Of a stretch of 64,000 bases of DNA, positions 53,309 to 62,213 are shown one piece after another (the stretch's first letter is position 1; every line of letters starts with the position of its first letter). The notes beneath the pieces are model-generated. The model did no database searches. It worked only from the letters and a program-made list of their open reading frames with translations, and was not told the origin of the DNA. Made by a program: the position numbers and the translations under genes. This DNA comes from Croceicoccus gelatinilyticus (GTDB lineage: Bacteria; Pseudomonadota; Alphaproteobacteria; Sphingomonadales; Sphingomonadaceae). The stretch spans positions 186,001-250,000 of the forward strand of contig NZ_JAHCBF010000006.1 of assembly GCF_018398395.1 (NCBI RefSeq), written 5' to 3'.

Positions 53309-54344
53309 GCGCGGTTTCCACCGGCGGAAGCTTGGCCGCGAGGCTGGCGGGAAGCAGTGACACGACAGCTGCGCGAATCTGCGACCATGCAGCCGACAGC
53401 AGCAGCAGGGCCGAACCGATGACCAGCATCGTGACGGCAAATCCTGCTTCGACCGCGCCGAAACTCTCGATTAGTTCACCCACAGCCGCCAGCACATAAG
53501 CGAGCGCCGAAACCAGCAGAGCGCGCCTGTCGATGGCCAGCGCGACGCAGCCCAGCGCCACGTAGATGACAAGGATCGCGATCGCACCGGCCGGACCAAG
53601 CGCGGCGCCGTCGAAAACCCCGAACCACGTGAACAAGGGATGCGCGATCAGCGGTGCGGCGAGCAGGTGCAGCCAGAAGGCGACATCGCTGCGCCGCGTC
53701 GTGCGCTGCGGGTCCTGCATGTCCCACCACATGGCAAATCCAAAAACGACGAGGCCGCCGATCGTGATCACCGGCAGCATGACGGCCTCTTCGGGGCGGC
53801 CGTTGTAACCCGTGGTAATCGCCATCACGGCAATTACGACGAGCAGCACCGCCGAAGCCGCACCGGCAGCAATCGCGATGGGCACCTTGAAGCGTCTCCA
53901 GTGAAGCCAGGCTGCCCCCGTTGCCAACAACCCACCCACGATGACGCCCCAAGCTTCGGCAGGGCCATGGGGAAGCGCAAGGTCGGCAAGGAATGCCGGA
54001 AGCGCCACGACCGCACCGATGAAGGCTATGGTCAAGACTACCGAGGGCAAAGCCATCCGGCGACGCAGGGCGAAGTATTCGCCAAGCCCCCATGCTGCCG
54101 CGCCAACGAACAGCGCGCCGAGCGGTTCAAAGATGAGCGTGCCAAGAGTCCCCACCGCGATCAGCAGGATCACGGCGGCGACGGTTACGAAGATGTCGTT
54201 GAAACTGGTGAGAAGCCGGAAGCTTTCCTCGTCACCGTGGGCGATCTGGCGAAGGTCGGCGACATGCGCGCGAAGCGCCTTTGCGGCATCGGCAGAGATG
54301 GCCCCTGCCGCTACTGCCGAATTGAGATCCTCGTCGCTATACAT
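53289..54344 (-). CDS. Multipass membrane protein, DUF2157-like N-terminus
   Basis: A 351-residue protein. The first 45 residues form a soluble helical unit starting MYSDEDLNSAVAAGAISADAAKAL, similar in style to DUF2157 N-termini. About ten hydrophobic segments follow. No transport motif or catalytic residue stands out. Such proteins are common in proteobacteria and uncharacterised. It ends in a 20-bp tail-to-tail overlap with the DUF2794 gene. Upstream of its start lies an inverted repeat (54363-54369 with 54386-54392) of unknown meaning. Confidence 0.72.
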   Translation of the reverse strand: MYSDEDLNSAVAAGAISADAAKALRAHVADLRQIAHGDEESFRLLTSFNDIFVTVAAVILLIAVGTLGTLIFEPLGALFVGAAAWGLGEYFALRRRMALPSVVLTIAFIGAVVALPAFLADLALPHGPAEAWGVIVGGLLATGAAWLHWRRFKVPIAIAAGAASAVLLVVIAVMAITTGYNGRPEEAVMLPVITIGGLVVFGFAMWWDMQDPQRTTRRSDVAFWLHLLAAPLIAHPLFTWFGVFDGAALGPAGAIAILVIYVALGCVALAIDRRALLVSALAYVLAAVGELIESFGAVEAGFAVTMLVIGSALLLLSAAWSQIRAAVVSLLPASLAAKLPPVETAPSPLPA

Positions 54345-54414
54345 CCCTTGCCCCCGTTTTTCCCGTCGAAACAGGAGCCTATGCCTCGACGGCGGTGCGG
54401 GTCAAGAAAGGGGA

Positions 54415-55215
54415 TCAGGCCGTCCGGGGGTCTTCATAGGCGGCCTGCTGGAAGATCGCGGTGCGGCGCTCGCTGCGATGGATAAGACCTTCCGCCACGC
54501 GTCCAGCGGCTGTGGTATAATGAAGCTCGCGGGCAATCGCCTCGTAATCTCGGTTGGCGATGGCCTGGTTCAGACGGGGGCTGCGGTCTTGGGATACGTT
54601 GCCTTCACCGACATTGAAGACAAGATCCACCAGCGCATCGAACTCATGCTGATGCAGCGGAGTCGCGCCAGCAAGGCGGATGACCGCTTTCTCTGCCTTG
54701 CGCAGATCCTTTTCATAAAGCTTCATCACGCGCTCACGTGAAATGGTCTGCCCCACGCGGAGCCGGTCGGATGGCGTGACGAGGTGGCCGATCCCTACTG
54801 TAGGATAGCCGGCAACGTCGCGGTAAACTGTGTAGCGGATGCCCTCTTCCTGTTTCATCGCATCGCGCAATTCGTCGCTGACGCGAAAAGTCGCAGCGTG
54901 TCGGCGGCCCTCGGACGTCTGTTCGAACAGGGATGCTGCAGCCTCGTCCTGCGGCAGTTCGGGCGGGACGACCATGCCGCCGGCACCAAAGCCCAGCGTG
55001 CTGACCGAAATGGCCAGCGCGGCCTTGCGCTTTTTCATGCGGATACGGCTGCGCGCCACGCGGCGTTCGTGCAGGTTACGCAGCTTCTGGCGGATACTCA
55101 GGCGGCGGCGCAGGCTCGGCAGGCTGTCGGCAAGCGGCTTGTACGGTGCGGCTGCGGGCAGCTCGCTTCGTCGTACGGCACTCGATTCTATGGTCTTTAT
55201 CTGGTTCTGGGGCAA
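54415..55215 (-). CDS. GH24 lysozyme (T4-type muramidase) with basic N-terminal extension and membrane anchor
   Basis: A 266-residue protein. The C-terminal part has the T4-lysozyme catalytic triad: Glu124 in KQEEG, Asp133 in YRDVAG and Thr139 in YPTVGIGH, with exact T4 spacing (9 and 6 residues). Before it lie a basic N-terminal region (residues 35-65, many Arg) and one hydrophobic segment (about 66-83), probably an uncleaved membrane anchor that puts the enzyme in the periplasm. It cleaves the glycan of peptidoglycan. The TTG start at 55213-55215 is well supported by AAGGAA 5 bp upstream. No holin or phage genes are near, so it is a lone chromosomal lysozyme. Confidence 0.85.
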   Translation of the reverse strand: MPQNQIKTIESSAVRRSELPAAAPYKPLADSLPSLRRRLSIRQKLRNLHERRVARSRIRMKKRKAALAISVSTLGFGAGGMVVPPELPQDEAAASLFEQTSEGRRHAATFRVSDELRDAMKQEEGIRYTVYRDVAGYPTVGIGHLVTPSDRLRVGQTISRERVMKLYEKDLRKAEKAVIRLAGATPLHQHEFDALVDLVFNVGEGNVSQDRSPRLNQAIANRDYEAIARELHYTTAAGRVAEGLIHRSERRTAIFQQAAYEDPRTA

Positions 55216-55371
55216 AATGGTTCCTTCGGGGTCTCTGCTTCATTGCGAATGACCCCGACGGTTACCGGCGCTGACCGCATGCAAGCGGCAACGCGTTTCC
55301 GTCCTACCCTCGGTAATAGAACGGATGGATGCGCCCGGCCGTTCCTCGGCCCAGCGCAAGCATGGTGCGAT

Positions 55372-56094
55372 TCAGAGAGTGGCGAGCGCGCCGATCAGGT
55401 CGTCATAGTGATCGATGATCCGGTCAGCGCCCAATTCCTCGACCGGACCCTGCCTGTAACCGAAGCTCACCGCGACACACGGGTGTCCGGCGGCCTGTGC
55501 CGCGCGGGTATCGTAGATGGAATCGCCGACAAATGCAGTCGGTCCGCCGCCGCACTGGCGTTCCAGTTCAAACAACATGTCCGGTTCCGGCTTGGCGCGG
55601 TCGGTGCCCAGAGTATCTCCACCGATCACACAGGCAAACCGGTCCGCCAAGCCAAGCTGGGCCAGCAGTTCACGAGCAAGCGATTCCAGCTTGTTGGTCG
55701 CGACACCCACCGCGATCCCTGCATCAGCCAACTGGTCCAGCGCGGTGAGCAGACCGTTATAGGGGCGCGTCTCGACCGCGATGTTGCGGCGATAGTGGTC
55801 GAGCAGTTCGGTATATAGCGGGTCGAGCACGTCATCGGGCACTCGGCCGCCTTCGGGGCCTGCCAATGCGCGTGCCAGCAGGCGCTTGGCTCCGCCGCCG
55901 ATCATCGGGCGCACTTCGTCATAGGAAAGCGCTGGCCGTCCTGCGATTTTCAGCGCGTGATTGAGCGCGGCCGCAATGTCCGGCGCCGTTTCCAGCAACG
56001 TTCCGTCAAGATCGAAGCCCACGGTGCGGAACCGGAGCGCCTTGGCGGGGTTGGCAGAATGGGACGCGGAAAGGGAACGGGGTTGGTCATCCAT
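55372..56094 (-). CDS. gph: Phosphoglycolate phosphatase-like HAD hydrolase
   Basis: A 240-residue HAD-superfamily phosphatase. The nucleophile pair is in GFDLDGTLLE (Asp28, Asp30), motif II in VATNKLESLA, motif III/IV in KPEPDMLF and FVGDSIYD. These match Gph, which hydrolyses 2-phosphoglycolate. The cap domain carries PMIGGGAKRLLARAL. The substrate is likely phosphoglycolate but other phosphates are possible. It is divergent from glmU, with 110 bp between. The 156 bp between it and the lysozyme gene hold no other gene. Confidence 0.87.
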   Translation of the reverse strand: MDDQPRSLSASHSANPAKALRFRTVGFDLDGTLLETAPDIAAALNHALKIAGRPALSYDEVRPMIGGGAKRLLARALAGPEGGRVPDDVLDPLYTELLDHYRRNIAVETRPYNGLLTALDQLADAGIAVGVATNKLESLARELLAQLGLADRFACVIGGDTLGTDRAKPEPDMLFELERQCGGGPTAFVGDSIYDTRAAQAAGHPCVAVSFGYRQGPVEELGADRIIDHYDDLIGALATL

Positions 56095-56204
56095 CGGCTG
56101 TGGACCTAGGCCCGATCCACTGGAAAGCGCAACCGAAAGCTGGCAAGGCTTGACCGGACCACCGGCGGCCTCGCCCGGACGGAAATGTAACCTTCGGGGA
56201 GTCG

Positions 56205-57563
56205 ATGAAAGAAGTCGCCACCGTTATTCTTGCCGCCGGCAAGGGAACCCGCCTCAACAGCGCGCTGCACAAGGTGCTGCATCCGGTCGCCGGACGCGCG
56301 ATGATCCACCACCTTCTCGACAGCGCGGCCAAGCTGGAGCCGGCCAAGACCGTCGTCGTCGTCGGCGAGTATCGCGAGCAGGTGCAGGACGCGCTTGGCG
56401 CGAATGTCGAATACGCGGTGCAGGAACCGCAGCTTGGCACCGGCCACGCGGTCCAGCAGGCCGAGCCGATGCTGAAGGATTTCACGGGTGACGTGCTGAT
56501 CCTTTATGGCGACGTGCCTTTCGTGAAGCCGGAAACGATGGTCTCGATGCTCGACCGGTTGCACGCAGAGGATGCGCCCGCCGTCGTCGTGCTCGGCTTT
56601 CGCCCGCCAGACACACTGCGGTATGGCCGCGTGATTTCCGACAGGTTCGGCCGGATTGAGAAGATGGTCGAGCACAAGGACGCGAACGAGGCGGAGCGTG
56701 CCTGTACCCTGTGCAATTCGGGCGTGATGGCGGTGAAAGGAAGCGAGCTTTTTGAGTTGCTCTCCCGCGTCGGCAATACGAACGCCCAGCACGAATACTA
56801 CCTCACCGATATCGTGAACCTTGCCAACGAGGACGGACGCAATTGCGCCGTTGTCGAGTGTGAGGACCACCGCGAAGTCACCGGCGTCAACAGCCGCGCC
56901 GAACTGGCCGAGGCCGAGGCGCAGTGGCAGGAATTCAAGCGCGCAGAGGCGATGGACGGCGGCGCGACGCTGAAGGCGCCGAAGACCGTGTTCTTCAGCT
57001 GGGACACCCAGATCGGCAAGGACGTGACGATCGAACAGAACGTCGTCTTCGGTCCGGGCGTGACCATTGGCGACAACGTGACGATCCGCTCGTTCAGTCA
57101 CCTTGAGGGTGCAGAGGTCGAGGAAGGCTGCGAGATCGGCCCCTTCGCGCGCCTTCGCCCCGGTTCGGTGATGAAGGAAGGCTCCAAGGTCGGCAACTTC
57201 GTCGAAATGAAGAAGACGACACTTGGCGAAGGTGCCAAGGCCAATCACCTCACCTACCTTGGCGATACCACCGTGGGTGGCGGCGCAAATATCGGTGCGG
57301 GCACGATTACCTGCAATTATGACGGGTACTTCAAGCACCAGACCGTGATCGGCGAGCGTGCCTTCATCGGCTCGAACAGCGCGCTGATCGCCCCCTTAAA
57401 GATCGGGGCCGATGCCATCGTCGCCGCGGGCAGCGCGGTCAGCCGCGATGTTGGTGACGGCGAACTTCGCATGGTGCGGGCCGAACAACTGGTGAAGCCC
57501 GGTTGGGCCGACCGTTTCCACGACGCGATGAAGAAGAAAAAGGCCGCCGCGAAGAAGGACTGA
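56205..57563 (+). CDS. glmU: Bifunctional UDP-N-acetylglucosamine pyrophosphorylase / glucosamine-1-phosphate N-acetyltransferase
   Basis: A 452-residue GlmU. The N-terminal uridyltransferase has LAAGKGTRL and LYGDVPFVKP; the C-terminal acetyltransferase has left-handed beta-helix repeats and GAGTITCNYDG. It makes UDP-GlcNAc, the precursor of peptidoglycan and lipopolysaccharide, in the cytoplasm. ATG 56205 follows GGGGAG. It ends in a lysine-rich tail. glmS follows 42 bp later, so both halves of amino-sugar synthesis are together. Confidence 0.97.
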   Translation: MKEVATVILAAGKGTRLNSALHKVLHPVAGRAMIHHLLDSAAKLEPAKTVVVVGEYREQVQDALGANVEYAVQEPQLGTGHAVQQAEPMLKDFTGDVLILYGDVPFVKPETMVSMLDRLHAEDAPAVVVLGFRPPDTLRYGRVISDRFGRIEKMVEHKDANEAERACTLCNSGVMAVKGSELFELLSRVGNTNAQHEYYLTDIVNLANEDGRNCAVVECEDHREVTGVNSRAELAEAEAQWQEFKRAEAMDGGATLKAPKTVFFSWDTQIGKDVTIEQNVVFGPGVTIGDNVTIRSFSHLEGAEVEEGCEIGPFARLRPGSVMKEGSKVGNFVEMKKTTLGEGAKANHLTYLGDTTVGGGANIGAGTITCNYDGYFKHQTVIGERAFIGSNSALIAPLKIGADAIVAAGSAVSRDVGDGELRMVRAEQLVKPGWADRFHDAMKKKKAAAKKD

Positions 57564-57605
57564 CCTTCCTCGCCCTTGCGCCAATCCTGACGGGACAGAC
57601 ACCTT

Positions 57606-59429
57606 ATGTGCGGAATTATCGGTATCGTCGGCTCGGAACCGGTTGCGGACCGGCTGGTCGATGGCCTCAAGCGGATGGAGTACCGCGGCTATGACAGCGC
57701 GGGGATCTGCACGATCGACGATGGCAAGCTGGTGCGCCGCCGCGCAGAGGGCAAGCTGTCGAACCTCGTCAACGAACTGAAGGGTAATCCGGCCGAAGGC
57801 GTAGTAGGCATTGCGCACACCCGTTGGGCCACGCACGGCGCTCCGACCGAGGCGAATGCCCACCCGCATGCCACGGCCGAAGTCGCGCTGGTCCACAACG
57901 GGATCATCGAGAACTTCAAGCAGCTTCGCGATGAACTGCTCGCCGACGGCCGCAAGTTCGAGAGCGAGACCGATACCGAAGTCGTCGTCCACCTGATCTC
58001 GCGCCGCATCGAGCAGGGGATGAGCCCCGAAGAGGCGATGCAGACAGTTCTGCCCCGCCTGCGCGGTGCATTCGCGCTTGCCGTCACGTTCCGTAGCCAT
58101 CCCGACATGCTGATCGGCGCACGGCTGGGTTCGCCGCTCGTCGTTGGTTACGGGGAAGGGGAGACCTATCTCGGCTCCGACGCGCTGGCGCTTGCCCCGC
58201 TGACGCAGCGTATCAGCTATCTGGAGGAAGGCGACTGGGTCGTCATCACCCGCGATGGCGCAGCGATCTACGACAAGGACAACAACCGTGTCGATCGCCC
58301 GGTCGTCCACTCCGGCGCGACCGCCGCCGCGACCGAGAAGGGCAACTACCACCACTTCATGCAGAAGGAGATCTTCGAGCAGCCGACCGTGGTGGCGCAG
58401 ACCCTGCGCAGCTATGTCCGCCAGCTCGAAAGGCAGGTCGCCCTGCCGCAGATAGATTTCGACATCACCGCGATCGACCGCATCACCATCGTCGCCTGCG
58501 GCACCAGCTATTACGCCGGCATGGTCGCGAAATACTGGTTTGAAAAGTTCGCCCGTGTGCCGGTCGACATCGATGTGGCGTCTGAATTCCGCTACCGCGA
58601 TCCGGTCCTCCCTTATGGTGGTCTGTCGCTGTTCATCTCGCAGAGCGGCGAGACTGCCGACACGCTGGCGGCCCTGCGCCATTGCCGTGAGGCGGGGCAG
58701 ACCATCGCGGTGGTCGTCAACGTGCCGACCAGTTCGATGGCGCGCGAGGCGGACCTGCTGCTGCCCACCCACGCCGGTCCTGAGATCGGCGTCGCCTCGA
58801 CCAAGGCGTTCACCTGCCAGCTCGCGGTCCTTGCCGCGCTCGCCGCGCACATGGCGGTGAAGAAGGGCATGATGGACGCGGCCGAGGAACGGCAGGTCGT
58901 CGATCACCTGCTCGAAGCTCCGGCCTGCCTCAACGCCGCGCTCGACCATGACGAGGATATCAAGGCCATGGCGCACCTCATCGCGCCGGCCCGCGACGTG
59001 CTCTACCTTGGCCGCGGCCCCGACTTCCCGCTGGCTTTGGAAGGGGCGCTGAAGCTGAAGGAAATCAGCTACATCCATGCCGAAGGCTATGCCAGCGGCG
59101 AGATGAAGCACGGGCCCATTGCGCTGATCGACGACAAGGTGCCGGTTATCGTGCTGGCTCCGTCAGGCCCGCTGTTCGAAAAGACCGTCTCCAACATGCA
59201 GGAAGTCCGCGCCCGCGGCGGCAAGATCGTCCTTATTTCCGATGCCGAAGGCATCGAGGAAGCGGGAGAGGGCTGCATGGCGACGATCGAGATGCCCAAG
59301 GTCCACCCGCTCATTGCGCCGCTCGTCTACGCGGTGCCGGTGCAGTTGCTGGCCTACCACGTGGCCTGCGTCAAAGGCACCGACGTCGACCAGCCCAGGA
59401 ACCTGGCGAAATCCGTTACGGTAGAATAA
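57606..59429 (+). CDS. glmS: Glutamine-fructose-6-phosphate aminotransferase (isomerizing)
   Basis: A 607-residue GlmS. Cys2 is the glutaminase nucleophile in MCGIIGIVG, with RWATHGAPTEANAHP later in that domain. Two SIS isomerase domains follow (VACGTSYYAG, FISQSGETADTLAALR) and the C-terminus ends DQPRNLAKSVTVE. It makes glucosamine-6-phosphate from fructose-6-phosphate and glutamine, the first step towards UDP-GlcNAc. It follows glmU by 42 bp. Nothing in its leader suggests a glmS ribozyme, as expected in proteobacteria. Confidence 0.98.
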   Translation: MCGIIGIVGSEPVADRLVDGLKRMEYRGYDSAGICTIDDGKLVRRRAEGKLSNLVNELKGNPAEGVVGIAHTRWATHGAPTEANAHPHATAEVALVHNGIIENFKQLRDELLADGRKFESETDTEVVVHLISRRIEQGMSPEEAMQTVLPRLRGAFALAVTFRSHPDMLIGARLGSPLVVGYGEGETYLGSDALALAPLTQRISYLEEGDWVVITRDGAAIYDKDNNRVDRPVVHSGATAAATEKGNYHHFMQKEIFEQPTVVAQTLRSYVRQLERQVALPQIDFDITAIDRITIVACGTSYYAGMVAKYWFEKFARVPVDIDVASEFRYRDPVLPYGGLSLFISQSGETADTLAALRHCREAGQTIAVVVNVPTSSMAREADLLLPTHAGPEIGVASTKAFTCQLAVLAALAAHMAVKKGMMDAAEERQVVDHLLEAPACLNAALDHDEDIKAMAHLIAPARDVLYLGRGPDFPLALEGALKLKEISYIHAEGYASGEMKHGPIALIDDKVPVIVLAPSGPLFEKTVSNMQEVRARGGKIVLISDAEGIEEAGEGCMATIEMPKVHPLIAPLVYAVPVQLLAYHVACVKGTDVDQPRNLAKSVTVE

Positions 59430-59460
59430 ATCCAAATTAATCAGCCCTTTTTGTTGTGAG

Positions 59461-59528
59461 ACAATAAAGTTTTTCCAGATACAATAAAGTTTTTCCACTT
59501 TGCCGTTTCTGACAAAAAAGATTTTCCA
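59461..59528. repeat. Three copies of a 17-bp AT-rich repeat
   Basis: ACAATAAAGTTTTTCCA occurs exactly at 59461-59477 and 59481-59497, 20 bp apart. A third, degenerate copy ACAAAAAAGATTTTCCA (two changes) is at 59512-59528. The first two copies are in register, as in short iterons or protein-binding sites. They lie 32 bp after the glmS stop. Their role is unknown. Confidence 0.85.
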
Positions 59529-59885
59529 TTCAAATTCTTGATTTTTGGCGGAGTTCTGCCGTTTTCTGAGGTCGCCGGATTTTTTCGCGTTTTTCGGCCC
59601 ATGCGCAAAACGGCTTTTTTTAGGTTCCGGTAGAATGCTGAACCGGGAAGATGCATCGCGATGTCAGCCATATGCCCCGCCCCTGGTCATCTTCCTTGAG
59701 GGGGGGGCCAAGAGCGGACGTTGCCTTCGAGTGGACGCCTTTAGGGCTTTGCCGCCGTTCCATAACGTTATGCCGGACGGCAGGTCTCGCCAGAAGCCGA
59801 CATTCTGCGGACTAAAAGACTATCTCCGAGTAAGGCAAAGATTGGGCCGGGAAGAGACAGTCCGGTTCCGGTGGTCAGACGGCAC

Positions 59886-59904
59886 AAAGCCGCCATTCGG
59901 CTTT
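59886..59904 (-). terminator. Hairpin beyond the DUF2939-like gene, possible terminator
   Basis: AAAGCCG (59886-59892) and CGGCTTT (59898-59904) form a perfect 7-bp stem with loop CCATT. It lies 58 bp beyond the stop of the minus-strand gene at 59962. The U-run on that strand is short, so termination would be weak. Confidence 0.35.
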
Positions 59905-59961
59905 CTATACTATTCTAGGCTCGGAGCCGTCGAACGGCTTGGGCGCGCCCCTCATGGTCTT

Positions 59962-60507
59962 TTATCGGATAGCCACGGTAAGCTCGATGGCAACGAGACG
60001 CCAACTGAGCCCATCCCGCTCGAAGCGATAGCTGTTGCCGCTTGCTTCGTTGCGACCCGACGGCGTGGCGACGATTGTATTCAGTCCAGACCAATCGAAC
60101 GACCAGCTATCGGTAGTTTCCATCATGCGGGGCATGGGGCCCGCGGATTCTCCATCAGGAAAATCTGCGGGCAGTCCGGCGGCGGCGGCGAACTGCCATT
60201 CGCCGTAAGGTTCGTTAACGAACATCCGCACTGCTCGCGGGTCTGACATCGCATCCAGAACGGCGTCCTTCGTGTAGGGCGGTTGGTAAGTATCGACCTG
60301 TGGCAACATTTGCCGCTCGAATGCGGCCCGCACATCTTGCCGGTTGTAGAGGGAGAGTAGTTCTTCGGGGTCAGCGTCCCAATTGCTAAGTGCTGCAATC
60401 GCCAGTCGCGGCGAGAAAGCATACCAGCTACCTGCAGCCACAATCACGAGTGCGACAAAGGCCGTGGCTAGCCAGAAGAAGCGAGAGTACCTCATTCCCA
60501 AACGCAT
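59962..60507 (-). CDS. DUF2939-like membrane-anchored protein
   Basis: A 181-residue protein with one N-terminal membrane anchor (about residues 10-29, FFWLATAFVALVIVAAGSWY). The mature part begins FSPRLAIAALSNWDADPEELLSLYN and continues DVRAAFERQMLPQ, matching the DUF2939 pattern of paired helices, then a beta-rich C-terminal part ending LSWRLVAIELTVAIR. DUF2939 proteins are exported and uncharacterised. ATG 60507 is chosen; ATG 60495 is possible. The gene is divergent from the lipoprotein array on its left-to-right neighbour, with 196 bp between. Confidence 0.72.
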   Translation of the reverse strand: MRLGMRYSRFFWLATAFVALVIVAAGSWYAFSPRLAIAALSNWDADPEELLSLYNRQDVRAAFERQMLPQVDTYQPPYTKDAVLDAMSDPRAVRMFVNEPYGEWQFAAAAGLPADFPDGESAGPMPRMMETTDSWSFDWSGLNTIVATPSGRNEASGNSYRFERDGLSWRLVAIELTVAIR

Positions 60508-60703
60508 AGCAGTGCAAGGCTTGTTACGCTCTATGGTTTATCGTGAGTGCTGATTTCTGTTTTGAGACGGGTCGTCATTTGCTCGTCAGCTATTGAATGC
60601 CCGGCACGATCAACATGAGATTATAACAAAAAAAAGCGCTTCGTTTCAGTGCCGTTCAGCGAGAATTCTCCATGATACACCATCACATTTGGGAGGTGGT
60701 GTA

Positions 60704-62164
60704 TTGATTCGGCTTGCTGTTGCCCTGTGCGCCAGTCTGACGGCTTGCTCTACTCAAGGCTCAAGCGATGATCGCGGATCCGCGTCTTCAGGCGACTATA
60801 CCACCATTCTGGAAGCGCCGCCCTATCCACCGATAGAGCGGCTCGGCCCCGAACCCTATACGCCGACGTTGCAGGACCGACGCTCCATCTTCGCCGACCG
60901 GATCGAACAACAAAACTTGCCCATGCTGCGTCGCCTCAAGAAAGACGAAATGGGCAATTTTGGCGGGGTTGAGTGGCGCTGGAGCGATGGACCTGCGAAC
61001 GATGGCTTCGGCTCCCTTACCGGAATTGCCTACTTCCTGCGCGCACCCGAACGAAGCCTCAGTCGGTACACATCCGACCCTTTGTTCTCTGCAGCGCAAG
61101 GCGATTTCTCACGCGTGGAGCAAGACGCGGTAGCACGTGGATGGGCAGACAAGATCGGTCGGGATATCGCCTCGGAAGGCTTTGGCAATATGAGTACGCC
61201 GTGGCTCAGCATCGCAATCCCGCGCGACCGGTTCGAGACGCTGCGCCAGGAGGAGGATTGGGACATTCCGGTCAACCTCACCTTGCGTTTCAGCATCTAC
61301 CTCGAGACCGACCTGCCTCCGATCGCGGATGATGTGAAAGCGGACATCCGCCACTTTCCCGCAGCTGACCGGATGGCCAGGCCGACACCTGACCTTGCTA
61401 CCTATGATACTATCGTACTTCGCGACGGCTGCTTCTTCATCGATGAGGAGGGTGACGCCGATCCGCTTGTGATGTTCCCTTTCGGCACCGGGGTCTATCG
61501 CGATGCCGAAGGCCACATGGCATTCCGATCACGTAATTCCCACTATCAGCCCCGGCTCTCGCGGGTCGGCACCCGGATGCAGCTGGGTTACCGCGCAGAG
61601 GTGACCGATCCGCCTGCTGAACTCATCGAGGCCTGCGGCAAGCACCCGGTCGTGCTCGTCAAATCGCTCGATCAGGCGGCAGGATATGGCAATGACTGGT
61701 TTGCCGTGCGCGAATATCGGGACCGCCAAGGTATCAGCAGCGCCGAGGCCATGCGCCGAGCAAACGAATGCCTGCAGGCGCAGGAGCAGACGATGGCCGA
61801 TAACCGACTGCGTGGTGGGCGCGAACATCCCACGCAATGCGCCCGAATGCTTGGCATCGGTGGCAATCCGGTCGTCCCGCCTCCTCCGCCGGCCCTGCTG
61901 CCCGGTATGCAGACGCAATCCGCCACCGAACCGCTTTTCCCGCCATCGCCGCCCAAGAAGCTGGTGCCGACGCGCAATGGCGTGTGCCGGTTCGAGGAAC
62001 GCGACCCTGCCGAGCGGCCCAGCGAGCTCATCGCGACCAATCGCGATTCCAACATGATCTTCTGGGCCGATGAAGGCGCGGCGCTGTGGGATCGTCCTAA
62101 CGGCTTCATCGACGAAGGCATGGTCATCCCCGGTAAGCGCATCGTCGCGGCGCGCGAAGGATGA
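60704..62164 (+). CDS. Lipoprotein array member A, function unknown
   Basis: A 486-residue lipoprotein starting at TTG 60704, well supported by GGGAGG 7-12 bp upstream. The signal MIRLAVALCASLTACS has lipobox LTAC. After TTILEAPPYPP comes a helical region, then a C-terminal domain with IVLRDGCFF, LVMFPFGTGVYRD and, later, EACGKHPVVLVKS. The same domain occurs in the next two genes. A proline-rich segment (VVPPPPPALLPG) and a short extra tail follow. The protein should be anchored in the cell envelope. No known family is recognised. A ATG-rich region upstream could give a longer product, but the TTG site is best. Confidence 0.72.
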   Translation: MIRLAVALCASLTACSTQGSSDDRGSASSGDYTTILEAPPYPPIERLGPEPYTPTLQDRRSIFADRIEQQNLPMLRRLKKDEMGNFGGVEWRWSDGPANDGFGSLTGIAYFLRAPERSLSRYTSDPLFSAAQGDFSRVEQDAVARGWADKIGRDIASEGFGNMSTPWLSIAIPRDRFETLRQEEDWDIPVNLTLRFSIYLETDLPPIADDVKADIRHFPAADRMARPTPDLATYDTIVLRDGCFFIDEEGDADPLVMFPFGTGVYRDAEGHMAFRSRNSHYQPRLSRVGTRMQLGYRAEVTDPPAELIEACGKHPVVLVKSLDQAAGYGNDWFAVREYRDRQGISSAEAMRRANECLQAQEQTMADNRLRGGREHPTQCARMLGIGGNPVVPPPPPALLPGMQTQSATEPLFPPSPPKKLVPTRNGVCRFEERDPAERPSELIATNRDSNMIFWADEGAALWDRPNGFIDEGMVIPGKRIVAAREG

Positions 62165-62213
62165 AGGATCGAGACGGCCCTATCTACCTCCATTCCGGCC
62201 CGGAGATTTTCGC

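Larger units (their letters stand above)
59430..59961. other. AT-rich, gene-poor interval after glmS
   Basis: About 530 bp with no convincing gene. The first half (59430-59640) is strikingly AT-rich for this genome and full of A and T runs. The open frame 59545-60246 on the plus strand overlaps the minus-strand DUF2939-like gene, has an odd composition and no start signal, so it is not taken as real. The interval holds the 17-bp repeats at 59461-59528 and a hairpin at 59886-59904. Confidence 0.6.

Noticed and set aside
57396-59111. 571-residue open frame on the minus strand
   Set aside because: It is antisense to glmU and glmS; the composition is typical of a shadow of GC-rich codons and no domain is visible.
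59430-59640. Possible Tn7-type insertion end after glmS
   Set aside because: No transposase or terminal inverted repeats are visible in the window; only the composition shift and short repeats are seen.
59545-60246. 233-residue open frame on the plus strand after glmS
   Set aside because: It crosses the AT-rich interval, overlaps the DUF2939-like gene on the other strand, and has no ribosome binding site or domain.
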